A stretch of 25,091 nt of DNA from Solimonas sp964507195 (GTDB taxonomy: Bacteria > Pseudomonadota > Gammaproteobacteria > Nevskiales > Nevskiaceae). The translations under genes and the position numbers were made by a program. This document shows positions 1 to 7,169 of the stretch, piece by piece. The notes under the pieces are model-generated. The model did no database searches. It saw only the letters and a list, made by a program, of their open reading frames with translations, and was not told the DNA's origin. The DNA lies in contig CAZDPA010000048.1 of assembly GCA_964507195.1 (NCBI GenBank), positions 1-25,091 on the forward strand. The letters are read 5' to 3'. Position 1 is the first letter of the stretch. Every line of letters starts with the position of its first letter.

Positions 1-1
1 C

Positions 2-922
2 GCCACTGCGGCGCCTGCCGCCGCCGACAATGATGGCCAGAGCCCGGCGGTGCGCAAGCTGCTGTCCGAGCTGGGTCTCGATGCTTCCAGGATCACCGGC
101 ACCGGCAAGGGCGGACGCCTGACGCCGGAAGACGTCAAGTCCTACGCAGCACAGCCCAAGACCGCAGCCGCGCCGGCGACCAGCGCACCGAAGGCCTCTG
201 CTGCGAGCCTGCCGTTGGGCGCACGCGAGGAGCAGCGCGTACCGATGACACGCATCCGTGCGCGGATCGCCGAGCGGTTGCTCGACGCCAAGAACAACAC
301 CGCGATGCTGACGACCTTCAACGAGGTCGATCTCAAGGCGGTGTCCGATCTGCGCGCGCGCTACAAGGCCGAGTTCGAGAAGGCGCACGGCGTGAAACTC
401 GGCTTCATGAGCTTCTTCGTCCGCGCCGCAGTCGAAGCGCTGAAGAAGTATCCGGTACTCAACGCCTCGGTCGACGGCAGCGACATCGTCTATCACGGCT
501 ATTACGACATCGGCATCGCGGTATCGTCCGAGCGCGGCCTGGTGGTGCCGATTCTGCGCGACGTCGATCAGCTGTCGCTGGCCGGCATTGAGAAGGCAAT
601 TGGCGAATACGGTGCACGCGCCAAGGCCAACAAGCTGACGATGGAAGACCTCACCGGTGGCACGTTCTCGATCACCAACGGCGGCGTATTCGGCTCGATG
701 ATGTCGACACCGATTCTCAATCCGCCGCAGTCTGCGATTCTCGGCATGCACGGCATCACCGAGCGCCCGGTCGTCGTCAACGGCCAGATCGAGATCCGCC
801 CGATGATGTATCTGGCGATGAGCTACGACCATCGCATCATCGACGGCAAGGAGGCTGTTCTCGGACTGCGCACGATCAAGGAATGCCTTGAGGATCCGGC
901 CAAGATCCTGCTGCAGCTGTAA
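2..922 (+). CDS. sucB: 2-oxoglutarate dehydrogenase E2 component (dihydrolipoyllysine-residue succinyltransferase), 5'-truncated by window edge
   Basis: E2 core of the 2-oxoglutarate dehydrogenase complex, which transfers the succinyl group from lipoamide to CoA in the TCA cycle. The frame is open from the window edge, so the N-terminal lipoyl domain lies outside. The visible part starts with an Ala/Pro-rich linker and then the peripheral-subunit-binding domain (VRKLLSELGLD, GTGKGGRLTPEDV), where E3 docks. The catalytic domain follows, with FNEVDLKAVSDLR, LGFMSFFVRA and the C-terminal active-site motif SYDHRIIDG (HxxxDG). Similarity to E. coli SucB is clear across the catalytic domain (for example NPPQSAILGMH and TGGTFSITNGGVFGS), which favours SucB over AceF. 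The GTG at 50 is internal, not the true start. A strong terminator follows the stop, so transcription of the upstream odh genes probably ends here and does not continue into lpdA. Confidence 0.95.
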   Translation, partial: ATAAPAAADNDGQSPAVRKLLSELGLDASRITGTGKGGRLTPEDVKSYAAQPKTAAAPATSAPKASAASLPLGAREEQRVPMTRIRARIAERLLDAKNNTAMLTTFNEVDLKAVSDLRARYKAEFEKAHGVKLGFMSFFVRAAVEALKKYPVLNASVDGSDIVYHGYYDIGIAVSSERGLVVPILRDVDQLSLAGIEKAIGEYGARAKANKLTMEDLTGGTFSITNGGVFGSMMSTPILNPPQSAILGMHGITERPVVVNGQIEIRPMMYLAMSYDHRIIDGKEAVLGLRTIKECLEDPAKILLQL

Positions 923-947
923 CGCTGCACCGGGTGATCGGAACGGG

Positions 948-971
948 AAGGGCGGCCTTGGCCGCCCTTTT
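948..971 (+). terminator. Intrinsic terminator after sucB
   Basis: A perfect 9-base-pair stem (AAGGGCGGC at 948-956 with GCCGCCCTT at 961-969) has a 4-base loop and runs into TTTT. It starts 25 bases after the sucB stop codon. Confidence 0.85.
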
Positions 972-1055
972 CACGTTTATGCCCGCGGCTCTGCCGCCCT
1001 TTTTCGTTGGTGCTGAAGCACTGTTCCGGACAAAACGCTGGGGCATACTCAGTGC

Positions 1056-2093
1056 ATGGCCACGAGTCCCCTGCACAACGATCCGATTCCGTTTATCACG
1101 CTGCCCAACTGGGTCAAGGCGGCGACGGTCTGTGGCTTCAACATCGAGCCGATCTTTGCGCGCTACGGCGTGCAGACCGACCTGCTGAACTTGGAAGACG
1201 CAACGATCACGGTGCCGCAGTTGGGGCAGGTGATGGAGGCCTGCGTTGCCGCCACTCGCCCGCACCCGCAGAAGCATCACTTTCCGTTCATGCTCGGCGA
1301 GACTTTCGCGTTCGAGTATCTGCCGGACATCGGCACCTTCCTGGCGACCAGTCCAAGTCTGCGCGATGCGATGAAGGTCTTCGAGTGGGTGCGTGAGCTG
1401 ATCAACCCGATGATCCGCTTCCGCCTCGACGAAACCGGGGAAATCGCAGCCCTGGTGCTGGTGGGTGACGGCCCGATCTCTGCGCAGGACCGCTACTTCA
1501 TCGAATCGATCTTCGCGTCGGTGACCAAGTTCGGCCGCATGCTGGCCGGCGATCTCGAGCAGTTTTCCCAGTTGCGCTTTCGCTATCCGGCGCCCGACTA
1601 CGCGGCCGCCTATGCACCGTACTTCCGTCTGCCGGTAGCCTTCGATCAGCCGTGCAATGCGATCGAACTGCCGCGCCATCGGCTCGATCAGCGCCTGGAG
1701 GGTGGTTTTGCACGACTGCACGAACAGGCCGAGCGGCGTGTCGGTCAATTGCTCGCGCAGATGCCGCGGCGCACCGGCCTGGTGGCCGCGATGGAATCGG
1801 CGTTCGAACAGGATCCGGCGCTGTTTGCGCTGGGCATCGACGGCATGTCGCGTGTGCTGGGAATCCATCCGCGCACGCTGCAGCGCCGCCTGCACACCGA
1901 GGGCGAGGCGTTCGGCACGGTCGTCGATCGCGTGCGCTACCGTCTCGCGCTCAAGACCCTGCAGGAAACCACGCTGGATATGGAGACGATCAGCGAACAG
2001 CTCGGCTTCTCCGACCGGCGCAGTTTCACGCGCGCGTTCACGCGCTGGTCCGGTGTGTCGCCGAGCAGTTTCCGGCACCGCCGCGACCCCTGA
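1056..2093 (+). CDS. AraC/XylS-family transcriptional regulator with AraC-type N-terminal ligand domain
   Basis: A 345-residue transcription factor. The N-terminal ~200 residues (starting around PFITLPNWVKAA, with GVQTDLL and FPFMLGETF) resemble the 'arabinose-binding' sensor domain of the OruR/AraC group. The C-terminal ~100 residues form the double helix-turn-helix DNA-binding domain: helix-turn-helix 1 around MSRVLGIHPRTLQRRLHTEG and helix-turn-helix 2 around ISEQLGFSDRRSFTRAFTRW, ending in the usual GVSPSSFR motif. The ATG has only a weak Shine-Dalgarno (GGGG 12 bases upstream), and no better in-frame start is visible. Regulators of this group often sit beside a lipid- or hydrocarbon-metabolism target; here the neighbour 140 bases downstream is a putative diiron protein on the same strand, so that gene is the likeliest target. 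The ligand is unknown. Confidence 0.88.
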   Translation: MATSPLHNDPIPFITLPNWVKAATVCGFNIEPIFARYGVQTDLLNLEDATITVPQLGQVMEACVAATRPHPQKHHFPFMLGETFAFEYLPDIGTFLATSPSLRDAMKVFEWVRELINPMIRFRLDETGEIAALVLVGDGPISAQDRYFIESIFASVTKFGRMLAGDLEQFSQLRFRYPAPDYAAAYAPYFRLPVAFDQPCNAIELPRHRLDQRLEGGFARLHEQAERRVGQLLAQMPRRTGLVAAMESAFEQDPALFALGIDGMSRVLGIHPRTLQRRLHTEGEAFGTVVDRVRYRLALKTLQETTLDMETISEQLGFSDRRSFTRAFTRWSGVSPSSFRHRRDP

Positions 2094-2117
2094 ATCGGGC
2101 TAAAAAGTCGCGTCGTG

Positions 2118-2132
2118 GCGCCAACTTGGCGC
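2118..2132. promoter_or_regulatory. Perfect inverted repeat between regulator and diiron-like gene (candidate operator)
   Basis: GCGCCAA-C-TTGGCGC, 7-base arms around one central base, lies 25 bases after the AraC-family stop and about 100 bases before the next gene. No T-run follows, so it is not a standard terminator. A second, weaker inverted repeat (CAGCGG, 6-base loop, CCGCTG) lies at 2161-2178. Operator function is only inferred from position. Confidence 0.35.
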
Positions 2133-2233
2133 TCTGTCGTGAATTGTTCCCTCGGGTCGCCAGCGGTCATAGCCGCTGCCCTCGGTGCGGCCTAGAGTCG
2201 ATTCCAGACCTTGGTTTGCATGGAGTCGGGCAC

Positions 2234-3109
2234 ATGGATGGAGATCGGATGCACATCGTTCCGCGGCAGGGGCCGGATCTGGATCTGGATGGCGACATCC
2301 CGAAGTACTGGTTCGGCGGCGATGCGTTCAAGACGCGCTTCTTCGACGCGATGTCGCTGCTGTTCCCCGAAGGTGAAAAGTTCTTCATCTGCTGCGTGCG
2401 CGATTTCCGCGATCAGATCACCGATCCCGAGCTGCAGGCGCAGGTCAAGGACTTCATCTACCAGGAAGGCCAGCACGGCATGGTTCACACACGCTTCAAC
2501 AATCGGCTGAAGGCGCAGGGCATCGCGGTCGACACGATACTCGCGAAGCAGAAGGACATCATGTTCAACTTCTTCCGCAAGCGTTTCTCGCCGACGTACA
2601 CGCTGGGCCAGACTGCGGCGGCCGAACACATGACCGCGCTGATGGCGCACGGCTTCTTCAATACCGGCATGTTTGCCGACGCCGATCCGCGCATTCGCGC
2701 CATGTATGCCTGGCATGCGGTCGAGGAGATCGAGCACAAGGCGGTGGCGTTCGACGTTTTCGACAAGGTCGCACGTGGTGGCTACTTCACCCGCATCTTC
2801 TCGATGCTGCAGGTGGCGCTGACCTTCCCGCTTCACGTGTTCATGATCATGCGCCACATGTTCGCGGTCGACGGTGTCAAGAACCGCACCGGTGTCTGGT
2901 TGCGCGGTCTGTGGTGGCTGTATGGGCCGGGTGGCCTGTATCCGCGCCTGCTGCCGCACTTCATGACCTATTTCAAGCCAGGCTTCCACCCCTGGAAACA
3001 TGGTGACATGAGCCTGTACCAGGAGTGGGTCGACGAGTACCAGCGCAGCGGCGGCAACGCGATTGCTGCGGCGGACGCCGTGATGGGTGCATCGGCGGTT
3101 CCAGCCTGA
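2234..3109 (+). CDS. Metal-dependent hydrolase-family protein (PF10118-like) with diiron-type EXXH motifs
   Basis: A 291-residue protein of the family usually labelled 'predicted metal-dependent hydrolase' (family hallmarks IPKYWFGG and FFDAMSLLFPEGEKFF). Counting from the chosen start, acidic residues at E46/E48, an EXXH at E78-H81 (EGQH), E131-H132 and a second EXXH at E165-H168 (EIEH) follow the E...EXXH...E...EXXH pattern of ferritin-like diiron four-helix bundles. A hydrophobic stretch at about residues 190-210 could be a membrane-associated helix. The frame is open far upstream through the AraC gene, so the start must be chosen by ribosome-binding sites: ATG 2234 has GGAG 8 bases upstream, and ATG 2249 has GGAG 5 bases upstream. 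Homology begins just after the second, so either is possible. The substrate is unknown. Its partner is probably the upstream AraC regulator, and a terminator follows. Confidence 0.82.
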   Translation: MDGDRMHIVPRQGPDLDLDGDIPKYWFGGDAFKTRFFDAMSLLFPEGEKFFICCVRDFRDQITDPELQAQVKDFIYQEGQHGMVHTRFNNRLKAQGIAVDTILAKQKDIMFNFFRKRFSPTYTLGQTAAAEHMTALMAHGFFNTGMFADADPRIRAMYAWHAVEEIEHKAVAFDVFDKVARGGYFTRIFSMLQVALTFPLHVFMIMRHMFAVDGVKNRTGVWLRGLWWLYGPGGLYPRLLPHFMTYFKPGFHPWKHGDMSLYQEWVDEYQRSGGNAIAAADAVMGASAVPA

Positions 3110-3130
3110 TTCCATCCGGGTTTGTACCCA

Positions 3131-3165
3131 GCCGGTGATGGCTTCGTGCTTCACCGGCCTTTTTG
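3131..3165 (+). terminator. Intrinsic terminator after diiron-like gene
   Basis: An 8-base stem (GCCGGTGA at 3131-3138 with TCACCGGC at 3151-3158) is followed by CTTTTTG. It separates this gene from lpdA. Confidence 0.8.
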
Positions 3166-3211
3166 TTGTTCTGCGCAGGCAGTTTTCGTAGCGGTGCCCA
3201 TCCTGCGTGGT

Positions 3212-3217
3212 TAGAAT
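3212..3217 (+). promoter_or_regulatory. Candidate -10 element (TAGAAT) for lpdA
   Basis: TAGAAT matches the sigma-70 -10 consensus at 5 of 6 positions and sits 24 bases before the lpdA start, after the upstream terminator. No good -35 hexamer is visible at 16-18 bases. A small inverted repeat (CTCGA...TCGAG, 3221-3234) follows and touches the ribosome-binding site. lpdA needs its own promoter because two terminators separate it from sucB. Confidence 0.4.
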
Positions 3218-3241
3218 GCCCTCGACATATCGAGGAGCACC

Positions 3242-4678
3242 ATGAGCAACGAATTTGATGTTGTCGTGATTGGCGGCGGACCTGCCGGCTATCCCTGCGC
3301 CATTCGCGCCGCACAGCTGGGCTTCAAGACGGCCTGTATCGATGCCTGGATCAACAAGGACAACACGCCGGCTTTCGGCGGGACCTGCCTCAATGCGGGT
3401 TGTATCCCTTCAAAGGCCTTGCTCGAATCCTCCGAGCTGTATCACCGCATGGGACACGAAGCCGCGCTTCATGGCATCGGCGGCGGCAAGCTGACGCTGG
3501 ACCTGGCCAAGATGCAGGCGCGCAAGCAGACCATTTCCAATCAGCTGACCAGCGGCATCAAGACTCTGTTCTCCGCGAACAAGGTCACCGGCCTGCAGGG
3601 TTTCGGCAAGCTGCTTGGCGACGGCAAGGTCGAGTTCAAGTCGCATGACGGCAAAGTTGAAGTGCTGACTGCCAAGCACATCGTGATTGCGACCGGCTCT
3701 GCGCCGGTCAATCTGAAGATCGCCGCGTTCGACGGCAAGCACATCGTCGATTCCTGGGGTGCGCTCGATTTCACCGAAGTGCCGAAGAAGCTCGGCGTGA
3801 TCGGTGCCGGCGTGATCGGCGTGGAACTGGGCAGCGTCTGGAGTCGCCTCGGTTCGCAGACGGTGATTCTCGAAGCGTTGCCGACCTTTCTGCCGATGGT
3901 CGACCAGCAGATCGCCAAGGAAGCGCTGCGGCATTTCACCAAGCAGGGTCTGGATATCCGCCTCGGCGCCAAGGTGCAGTCGGCCAAGGCCGGTGCCAAG
4001 GGCGTGGCGGTTTCGTATGAGCTGGGCGGTGAGGTCAAGACCGAAACCTTCGACAAGCTGATCGTCGCGGTCGGACGCAAGCCGTATACCGATGCGCTGG
4101 GTGCTGATGTCGCCAAGGTCGCTCTCGACGAGCGCGGCTTCGTCAAGGTCGACGCGCACTACAAGACCAGCGCACCGGGCATCTATGCGGTCGGCGATGT
4201 CATTGGTGGCGCGATGCTCGCCCACAAGGGCATCGAAGAAGGTGTTGCCCTCGCTGAACAGCTTGCCGGCCATCACACCCAAGTGAACTACAACGCGGTG
4301 CCAAGCGTGATCTACACCGCGCCGGAAGTGGCATGGGTGGGTCTGAGCGAAGAGCAGGCCAAGGCCAAGGGCTATGAGGTCAAGACCGGTGTGGGGCCGT
4401 TCGCCGCCAATGGCCGCGCCAAAGCGATGGAGCAGGCGGCGGGTTCGATCAAGGTGATTGCCGACGTCAAGACCGACCGCATCCTTGGCATGCACATGGT
4501 CGGACCGTATGTGTCAGAGTTGCTCGCAGAAGCGGTGCTCGCGCTGGAATTTGCAGCGACCTGCGAAGACATCGCCCTGACGATGCACGGGCACCCGTCC
4601 CTGTCCGAGAATCTGCACGAAGCCGTGCTGCTGGTGGATGGCCGCGCAGTGCATGCGGTGAACAAGGTCAAGAAGTAG
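3242..4678 (+). CDS. lpdA: Dihydrolipoyl dehydrogenase (E3)
   Basis: FAD-dependent E3 subunit that reoxidises dihydrolipoamide with NAD+ in 2-oxoacid dehydrogenase complexes. The 478 residues contain the N-terminal FAD dinucleotide-binding motif (GGGPAG, residues 11-16), the redox-active disulfide in GGTCLNAGCIPSK (Cys49/Cys54), an NAD-binding GAGVIGVELGSVW segment in the middle, the second FAD motif ending in GIYAVGDV, and the C-terminal dimerisation domain with the catalytic His-Glu pair in HGHPSLSE (His451/Glu456). Length is normal for the family. The ATG has a clear GAGGAG Shine-Dalgarno. It is next to sucB but separated by two unrelated genes and two terminators, so it is probably an independent transcription unit that could also supply E3 to other complexes. 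Confidence 0.96.
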   Translation: MSNEFDVVVIGGGPAGYPCAIRAAQLGFKTACIDAWINKDNTPAFGGTCLNAGCIPSKALLESSELYHRMGHEAALHGIGGGKLTLDLAKMQARKQTISNQLTSGIKTLFSANKVTGLQGFGKLLGDGKVEFKSHDGKVEVLTAKHIVIATGSAPVNLKIAAFDGKHIVDSWGALDFTEVPKKLGVIGAGVIGVELGSVWSRLGSQTVILEALPTFLPMVDQQIAKEALRHFTKQGLDIRLGAKVQSAKAGAKGVAVSYELGGEVKTETFDKLIVAVGRKPYTDALGADVAKVALDERGFVKVDAHYKTSAPGIYAVGDVIGGAMLAHKGIEEGVALAEQLAGHHTQVNYNAVPSVIYTAPEVAWVGLSEEQAKAKGYEVKTGVGPFAANGRAKAMEQAAGSIKVIADVKTDRILGMHMVGPYVSELLAEAVLALEFAATCEDIALTMHGHPSLSENLHEAVLLVDGRAVHAVNKVKK

Positions 4679-4741
4679 TTGAAGCAGGCGCGAAGCAAAG
4701 GGAAGCAAAACCAAAGCTCAATCGTTTGGGGGAATACACAG

Positions 4742-5329
4742 ATGAATGCAGTCAACAAGGCGGGTGCGGCTGGGTTGATGGTTGCGGGTCTGATGCTGGC
4801 AAGCACGGCGGCGCAGGCCGAAATCTTCGATCTGTCGATTGGCGACAACAGCTACCGCGCAGCGCTGTATGGTCTCGCAAGCGACAAGAAAGGCCAGTAC
4901 GACATTGGAGCGATCGTTCGGCCGGAGCGCGACGACGATCTGCTGGTCGCCCACGTCGGCGCCTTGTTGACCGGCGATGCCGGTGCGCGGGACTTCGAAC
5001 TTGCTGCGGGTCTGGGCCTGCGCGGCGTCTACGTCGGTCGCGACCATGACAGTGGCGGCGCCATAGCCGTTGGCGGTCAGCTCGAAGCGCGTTATCCCGG
5101 GTTTGATCGTCTTGGCTTGTCGGTCTACGGCTACTACGCGCCCGACGTGCTGGGTCTTGGCGATGTCGAGCAGTACTACGAAGTGGGTGTTGCCCTCGAT
5201 TACCAGGTGCTGAAGGATGCCTCGGTGTATATCGGCTACCGCAACGTCAACATCGAGCTCGAACCACTTGACGGCGACATCACCGCGGACAACGGCCTGC
5301 ACGCCGGCCTGCGTCTCGATTTCTTCTGA
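4742..5329 (+). CDS. YfaZ-family outer-membrane beta-barrel protein
   Basis: A 195-residue exported protein. The N-terminus is a typical signal peptide (MNAVNKAGAAGLMVAGLML then STAAQA, cleavage before EIFDL). The mature part has alternating hydrophobic/polar strands rich in Gly, Tyr and Asp (LRGVYVGRD, LSVYGYYAPDVL, VYIGYRNVNIEL) and ends in LDFF, the terminal aromatic residue expected of outer-membrane barrels recognised by BamA. The pattern and length suit the YfaZ family, whose function is not established. I chose ATG 4742, preceded by GGGGGAA at suitable spacing, over an upstream TTG that would add 21 charged residues in front of the signal peptide. It lies 63 bases after lpdA and 27 before yebC, so read-through from lpdA is possible. 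Confidence 0.75.
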   Translation: MNAVNKAGAAGLMVAGLMLASTAAQAEIFDLSIGDNSYRAALYGLASDKKGQYDIGAIVRPERDDDLLVAHVGALLTGDAGARDFELAAGLGLRGVYVGRDHDSGGAIAVGGQLEARYPGFDRLGLSVYGYYAPDVLGLGDVEQYYEVGVALDYQVLKDASVYIGYRNVNIELEPLDGDITADNGLHAGLRLDFF

Positions 5330-5356
5330 TCACCTTCAACCGAGTATCGGCGAACC

Positions 5357-6070
5357 ATGGGCAGAGGTCCAAGCATCGCTGGTCGCAAAGGCGTTGAAGA
5401 CGCCAAGCGCGGCAAGCTGTTCACCAAGTTCATTCGCGAAATCACCGTCGCCGCGCGCACCGGCGGCGGTGATCCGCGCAGCAATTCGCGTCTGCGTCTT
5501 GCGCTCGACAAGGCTTTCGATGCCAATCTACCCAAGGACACCGCCGAGCGCGCGATCAAGCGCGGTACCGGTGAGGGCGGAGCGGATCACTTCGAGGAAA
5601 TCCGCTACGAAGGCTACGGCCCGGGCGGTGTCGCGATCATCGTTGATTGCATGACCGACAATCCGACGCGCACCGTTGCCGATGTGCGTCATGCCTTCAG
5701 CAAGAACGGCGGCAACATGGGCACCAGCGGTGCTGTGGCCTACATGTTTGCCGAGGTCGGGCAGATCTACATCGAGACCGCCGGTGACAGTGCCAGGGAA
5801 GAGCAGGTGCTCGAAGTGGCGCTGGAGAGTGGTGCGGATGATGTCGTCAACGAAGACGGTTATACCGAGGTCATCACGACGCGGGCTGCGCTGGTTGACG
5901 TCAAACAGGCACTCGAGGCCAAGGGTTTTGCGCTGCTGCAGGCCGATGTCACGCTGCGTCCTGCCAATACGGTGACGCTTGCCGGGGACCAGGCCGAGGT
6001 GGCGACCAAGCTGATCGACATGCTCGAAGATCTCGACGACGTGCAAAAGGTTTATACCAACGTCGCGTGA
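5357..6070 (+). CDS. yebC: YebC/PmpR-family protein
   Basis: A 237-residue member of the YebC (PF01709/TACO1-like) family. These proteins were first described as DNA-binding regulators and more recently linked to translation of difficult motifs on the ribosome. Visible hallmarks are the basic N-terminal segment (GRKGVEDAKRGKLFTKFIREI), the DNPRLR-type region (GGDPRSNSRLRLALDKAF), YEGYGPGGVAIIVDCMTDNPTRT, and KNGGNMGTSGAVAYMF. The N-terminus reads MGRGPSIAGRKG rather than the common MAGHSKWANIKHRK, a lineage variant. Its stop overlaps the ruvC start by four bases (GTGA), so it heads the yebC-ruvCAB operon, the common gammaproteobacterial arrangement. Confidence 0.95.
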   Translation: MGRGPSIAGRKGVEDAKRGKLFTKFIREITVAARTGGGDPRSNSRLRLALDKAFDANLPKDTAERAIKRGTGEGGADHFEEIRYEGYGPGGVAIIVDCMTDNPTRTVADVRHAFSKNGGNMGTSGAVAYMFAEVGQIYIETAGDSAREEQVLEVALESGADDVVNEDGYTEVITTRAALVDVKQALEAKGFALLQADVTLRPANTVTLAGDQAEVATKLIDMLEDLDDVQKVYTNVA

Positions 6071-6582
6071 CCCGCATTCTTGGCATTGATCCGGGTTCCC
6101 GATTTACCGGCTACGGCATCATCGACAGCGAACGTGGGAAATGCCGGATCGTGGCTAGCGGACGCATCGCAACCGGTGCCGGCGAGATGCCGCAGCGGCT
6201 TGCACTGATCGATGCGCAGATGACCGCGCTGATCAATGAATTCTCTCCGCAGGAAACGGCGTTCGAGGAAGTCTTCGTCAGCAGGAACCTGCGCAGCGCG
6301 CTGATCCTTGGCCAGGCACGCGGCGTCGCCCTCTGTGCCGCCGCGCGTGCAGGCTTGCCGGTGTCTGAATACGCGGCAACCCAGGTCAAGTTGGCGCTGA
6401 CCGGAACCGGTCGGGCAGAAAAGGAACAGGTACAGCACATGGTGCGCATACTGCTCAATCTTCAAGGCAGGCTGGTCGCCGACGCGTCGGACGCGCTCGC
6501 GGTCGCGCTGACCCATGCGCAGGTTTCTTCGACGCGCGTGCGCAGCGGATTGGCGCTGGCCGGCCGCTGGAGCCGTTCGTGA
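6067..6582 (+). CDS. ruvC: Crossover junction endodeoxyribonuclease RuvC
   Basis: Holliday-junction resolvase that cuts symmetrically at branch points assembled by RuvAB. The 171-residue protein begins with a GTG that overlaps the yebC stop. The four catalytic acids of the RNase H-like fold are all recognisable: Asp8 in LGIDPGS, Glu67 in TAFEEVF, Asp139 and Asp142 in VADASDALAVA (each one residue later than in E. coli because of one extra N-terminal residue). LGQARGVAL and YAATQVKLALTGTGRAEKEQV are typical. The C-terminus is slightly basic. It overlaps ruvA by four bases, implying translational coupling. Confidence 0.97.
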   Translation: MTRILGIDPGSRFTGYGIIDSERGKCRIVASGRIATGAGEMPQRLALIDAQMTALINEFSPQETAFEEVFVSRNLRSALILGQARGVALCAAARAGLPVSEYAATQVKLALTGTGRAEKEQVQHMVRILLNLQGRLVADASDALAVALTHAQVSSTRVRSGLALAGRWSRS

Positions 6583-7169
6583 TCGGTCGTCTCGCCGGAC
6601 GTCTGTTGGTCAAGCAGCCGCCGATGCTGCTGATCGATGTGGGCGGCGTCGGCTACGAAGTCGAAGCGCCGATGTCGACGTTCTACAAATTGCCTGCAGT
6701 TGGCGAGGCGGTCGCGCTGCATACGCATCTGACCGTGCGTGAAGACGCCCATCTGCTGTTCGGCTTTGCGACGGCGACCGAGAAATCCCTGTTCCGCGAG
6801 CTGATCCGCATCTCCGGGGTCGGGCCCAAGCTGGCGCTGGCGATTCTGTCCGGCATGGGTGTTGATGAGTTCTGGATCACCGTGCGCGCTGGCGATGCGG
6901 TGCGCCTGACGAAATTGCCGGGTGTAGGACGCAAGACTGCCGATCGCCTGATCGTCGAAATGCGTGACCGCGCTGACCGCGCTGACCTCGCCCCCGTATT
7001 GCCTGGAGCGGGCAGTGTCGACGCCACACCGCTGCAGGAAGCGCGTCACGCGCTCGCTGCGCTGGGCTACAAGCCGGTGGAAATTCAGCGCTTCACTGAA
7101 GCCGTGTATAAGGACGGCATGAACACCGAGCAGATCATTCAGGAGGCGCTGAAGCGCGCCGTGCGATGA
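6579..7169 (+). CDS. ruvA: Holliday junction branch migration complex subunit RuvA
   Basis: Tetrameric junction-binding subunit that loads RuvB. The 196 residues show domain I (MIGRLAGRLLVKQPPMLLID, an OB fold), domain II with two helix-hairpin-helix motifs (ISGVGPKLALAILS and LPGVGRKTADRLIVEM), an acidic/flexible linker (around DRADLAPVLPGAGS), and the small C-terminal domain III that contacts RuvB (LQEARHALAALGYKPVEIQR). It starts at a GTG overlapping the ruvC stop and ends in an ATGA overlap with ruvB. Confidence 0.97.
   Translation: MIGRLAGRLLVKQPPMLLIDVGGVGYEVEAPMSTFYKLPAVGEAVALHTHLTVREDAHLLFGFATATEKSLFRELIRISGVGPKLALAILSGMGVDEFWITVRAGDAVRLTKLPGVGRKTADRLIVEMRDRADRADLAPVLPGAGSVDATPLQEARHALAALGYKPVEIQRFTEAVYKDGMNTEQIIQEALKRAVR

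Noticed and set aside
876..2078. 400-residue minus-strand frame opposite the AraC-family gene
   Set aside because: It is the antisense of a gene with clear helix-turn-helix motifs. It has no recognisable domain and an Arg/His/Gln-rich composition typical of GC-rich antisense frames.
1652..2233. Upstream extension of the diiron-like gene through the AraC-family gene
   Set aside because: No homology, and it overlaps a real gene in another frame. Two good ribosome-binding sites mark the start at 2234 or 2249.
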